From Bacteroidota bacterium (GTDB taxonomy: Bacteria; Bacteroidota; Bacteroidia; Bacteroidales; UBA1556), in the NCBI GenBank assembly GCA_003648395.1, contig QMPB01000357.1, positions 1-5,556 of the forward strand: 5,556 bases of DNA, in the 5' to 3' direction. Shown piece by piece: positions 4,159 through 5,556 of this stretch (the stretch's first letter is position 1; every line of letters begins with the position of its first letter). Under the pieces are notes generated by a model that made no database searches, was not told where the DNA came from, and saw only the letters and a list, made by a program, of their open reading frames with translations. A program made the position numbers and the translations under genes.

Positions 4159-5556
4159 TTAAGATATCAACTCTTTAAACATTAAATTATAAGAAGTATT
4201 CCCTCTAAACTCATTTTTACCTATTGTTGCTAAAAAACTAATATTTGTATTTATGTCAACATCTTCAAAATCAATAAAGATGACTACTTCAATTTTTACT
4301 ATTCCATTAAACACTACAAGTTTTGTAAATTCTTTATTTTTACCCATCTTTTTACAATCAAGAATAGTAACATCTCTAAATTCAAATATAGGCATTTTAT
4401 TTTCAAGTCCATATGGTCTAAATGAATTAATCATAGAATATAACTCTGAACTAATTTGTTCTAGAGGTAATATTCCTATACTATTTATTTGAACATTATC
4501 TAACTCTACATTTTCCATAGTTAAAATGTTCTTATTTAATAGCTCTTTAAATTCTAGAAGATTTGATGATTCAAGACTCATTCCCGCAGCACCTTTATGC
4601 CCTCCAAATCCTATCAGCGGACTTTTAGATTTATTAATTAGGTCGTATAAATGAATATTCTCACTTCGACTACTTCCCTTAGCTTTACCATTAGTTATTG
4701 AAAATACAAATGCTGGTTTTTTATATTTCTCACTTAATTTACTTGCAACAATTCCGATGATACCTTCATTCCAATTCTCACTTGCAACTAAAACTACATT
4801 GTCAGCATCTTCTACTTGTAATTTTGATTCTTCATATATATTCAACTGTTCAAGTTTTCTTCTATCGTTTAACTCTACTAAGTATTGACATGTTTCATTT
4901 GCTTCAAAAGTATCATAACTTAGAATAAACTCTAATGCTATTGTAGCATCTTCCATACGACCAGCACAATTTATTAAAGGAGCAATTTTAAAACCAATAT
5001 CTTCTTCATTTATTTTTATCAACTTAAATTGTTCTCTTAGAACAACAATAGATGGTCTCTGACTCTTTTCTAGTTCTTTAAGTCCTCTTTTTACCATTGT
5101 TTGATTAAGTGATCTCATAGGCATTATATCAGCAACAATTGCTAATGACAATATATCAAAGAATTTCATCATATTAATATCTGCTTGTAATTCTTTTTTT
5201 ATCATAGCACAAAGATACCAAGCTACCTGAGCACCACATATCTCTTTATAAGGAAATTTACAATTCGCTTGTTTTGGATTTACTATAGCATATGCATTTG
5301 GTAATTTATCAGAAACAGTATGATGATCTGTGATAATAAGGTCAATTCCTCGTTCTTTGCATATATCACCTGCCTCAAATGCAGAGATACCATTATCCAC
5401 AGTTATAATCAATCCATCGTATATACTATCAAGTATTTTAGGACTCAACCCGTAACCATGCTCAAATCTGTTTGGAATAATATAATTTACTTCTATTCCT
5501 AAATCATTAAAAAATTCAACCATAATGGCAGTTGATATTACACCATCTACATCATA
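4159..5556 (-). CDS. recJ: Single-stranded-DNA-specific exonuclease RecJ, N-terminus cut by window edge
   Basis: 5'-3' exonuclease on single-stranded DNA, used in recombinational repair (RecF-type), mismatch repair and base-excision repair; cytoplasmic and Mn2+/Mg2+ dependent. The frame is open from the stop at 4159 to the right edge, giving 465 visible residues. The first residues at the edge are YDVDG, the end of DHH motif I (DYDVDG), so the ATG at 5521-5523 is internal and not the start; roughly 50-70 N-terminal residues are missing. Counting from the edge, visible landmarks are PNRFEHGYG (28-36), VDNG (53-56), the family signature TDHH (76-79), VNPKQ (92-96), VADIMPM, then the DHHA1 domain with GSSRSEN and GFGGHKGAAG (GGH at 318-320), and a C-terminal OB-fold-like segment. 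Motifs are intact, so it should be active. It converges with the lipoprotein array without functional link. Confidence 0.96.
   Translation of the reverse strand, partial: YDVDGVISTAIMVEFFNDLGIEVNYIIPNRFEHGYGLSPKILDSIYDGLIITVDNGISAFEAGDICKERGIDLIITDHHTVSDKLPNAYAIVNPKQANCKFPYKEICGAQVAWYLCAMIKKELQADINMMKFFDILSLAIVADIMPMRSLNQTMVKRGLKELEKSQRPSIVVLREQFKLIKINEEDIGFKIAPLINCAGRMEDATIALEFILSYDTFEANETCQYLVELNDRRKLEQLNIYEESKLQVEDADNVVLVASENWNEGIIGIVASKLSEKYKKPAFVFSITNGKAKGSSRSENIHLYDLINKSKSPLIGFGGHKGAAGMSLESSNLLEFKELLNKNILTMENVELDNVQINSIGILPLEQISSELYSMINSFRPYGLENKMPIFEFRDVTILDCKKMGKNKEFTKLVVFNGIVKIEVVIFIDFEDVDINTNISFLATIGKNEFRGNTSYNLMFKELIS

Noticed and set aside
4253..4492. Plus-strand open frame of 79 codons opposite recJ
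   Set aside because: Lies wholly antisense to the conserved OB-fold end of recJ, has no ribosome site of note, and its product has no recognisable features.
5320..5502. Plus-strand open frame of 60 codons opposite recJ
   Set aside because: Antisense to the DHH motif region of recJ; explained as a shadow of that conserved coding sequence.
5521..5523. ATG as the recJ start
   Set aside because: The frame continues upstream to the window edge and encodes the end of the DYDVDG catalytic motif, so the true start lies outside.

Overview
The window is strongly AT-rich and looks chromosomal. Its composition, AT-rich intergenic regions and cbb3-oxidase gene best fit a member of the Campylobacterota, most likely an Arcobacter-type bacterium. 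That placement rests on the character of the encoded proteins and cannot be proved without a database search.

Layout, left to right. (1) Positions 1-1233, minus strand: the first 411 codons of ccoN, the catalytic subunit of a cbb3-type cytochrome c oxidase. Its C-terminus, and presumably the rest of a ccoNOQP operon, lie beyond the left edge. (2) Positions 1234-1436: a divergent intergenic region with a near-consensus FNR-type box, a perfect 7-bp inverted repeat, the very strong ccoN ribosome binding site, and a probable promoter for the rightward genes. (3) Positions 1437-4156, plus strand: four tandem paralogous genes for secreted proteins with an FlgO-like domain. Three have lipoprotein signal peptides; the second has a signal peptide without a lipobox. 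The third and fourth genes overlap by 25 nt. (4) Positions 4159-5556, minus strand: recJ, the 5'-3' single-strand exonuclease, convergent with the array. It runs off the right edge inside its first DHH motif.

The four-gene array is the unusual part. The proteins share a core of about 110 residues ending in a VGTY / NxxxGxV region, but differ at both ends. Genes 1 and 3 carry a C-terminal cysteine cluster, genes 1-3 share a Cys-X5-Cys pair just after the core, and gene 4 has diverged and has neither. This suggests a co-expressed set of envelope proteins that may assemble together. No flagellar gene is visible nearby, so a flagellar role is known for the family but not shown here. The flanking ccoN and recJ are housekeeping genes with no evident link to the array.

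No tRNA, rRNA, CRISPR array or insertion sequence was seen. The only non-coding stretches are the 203-bp divergent region and the short gaps within the array.
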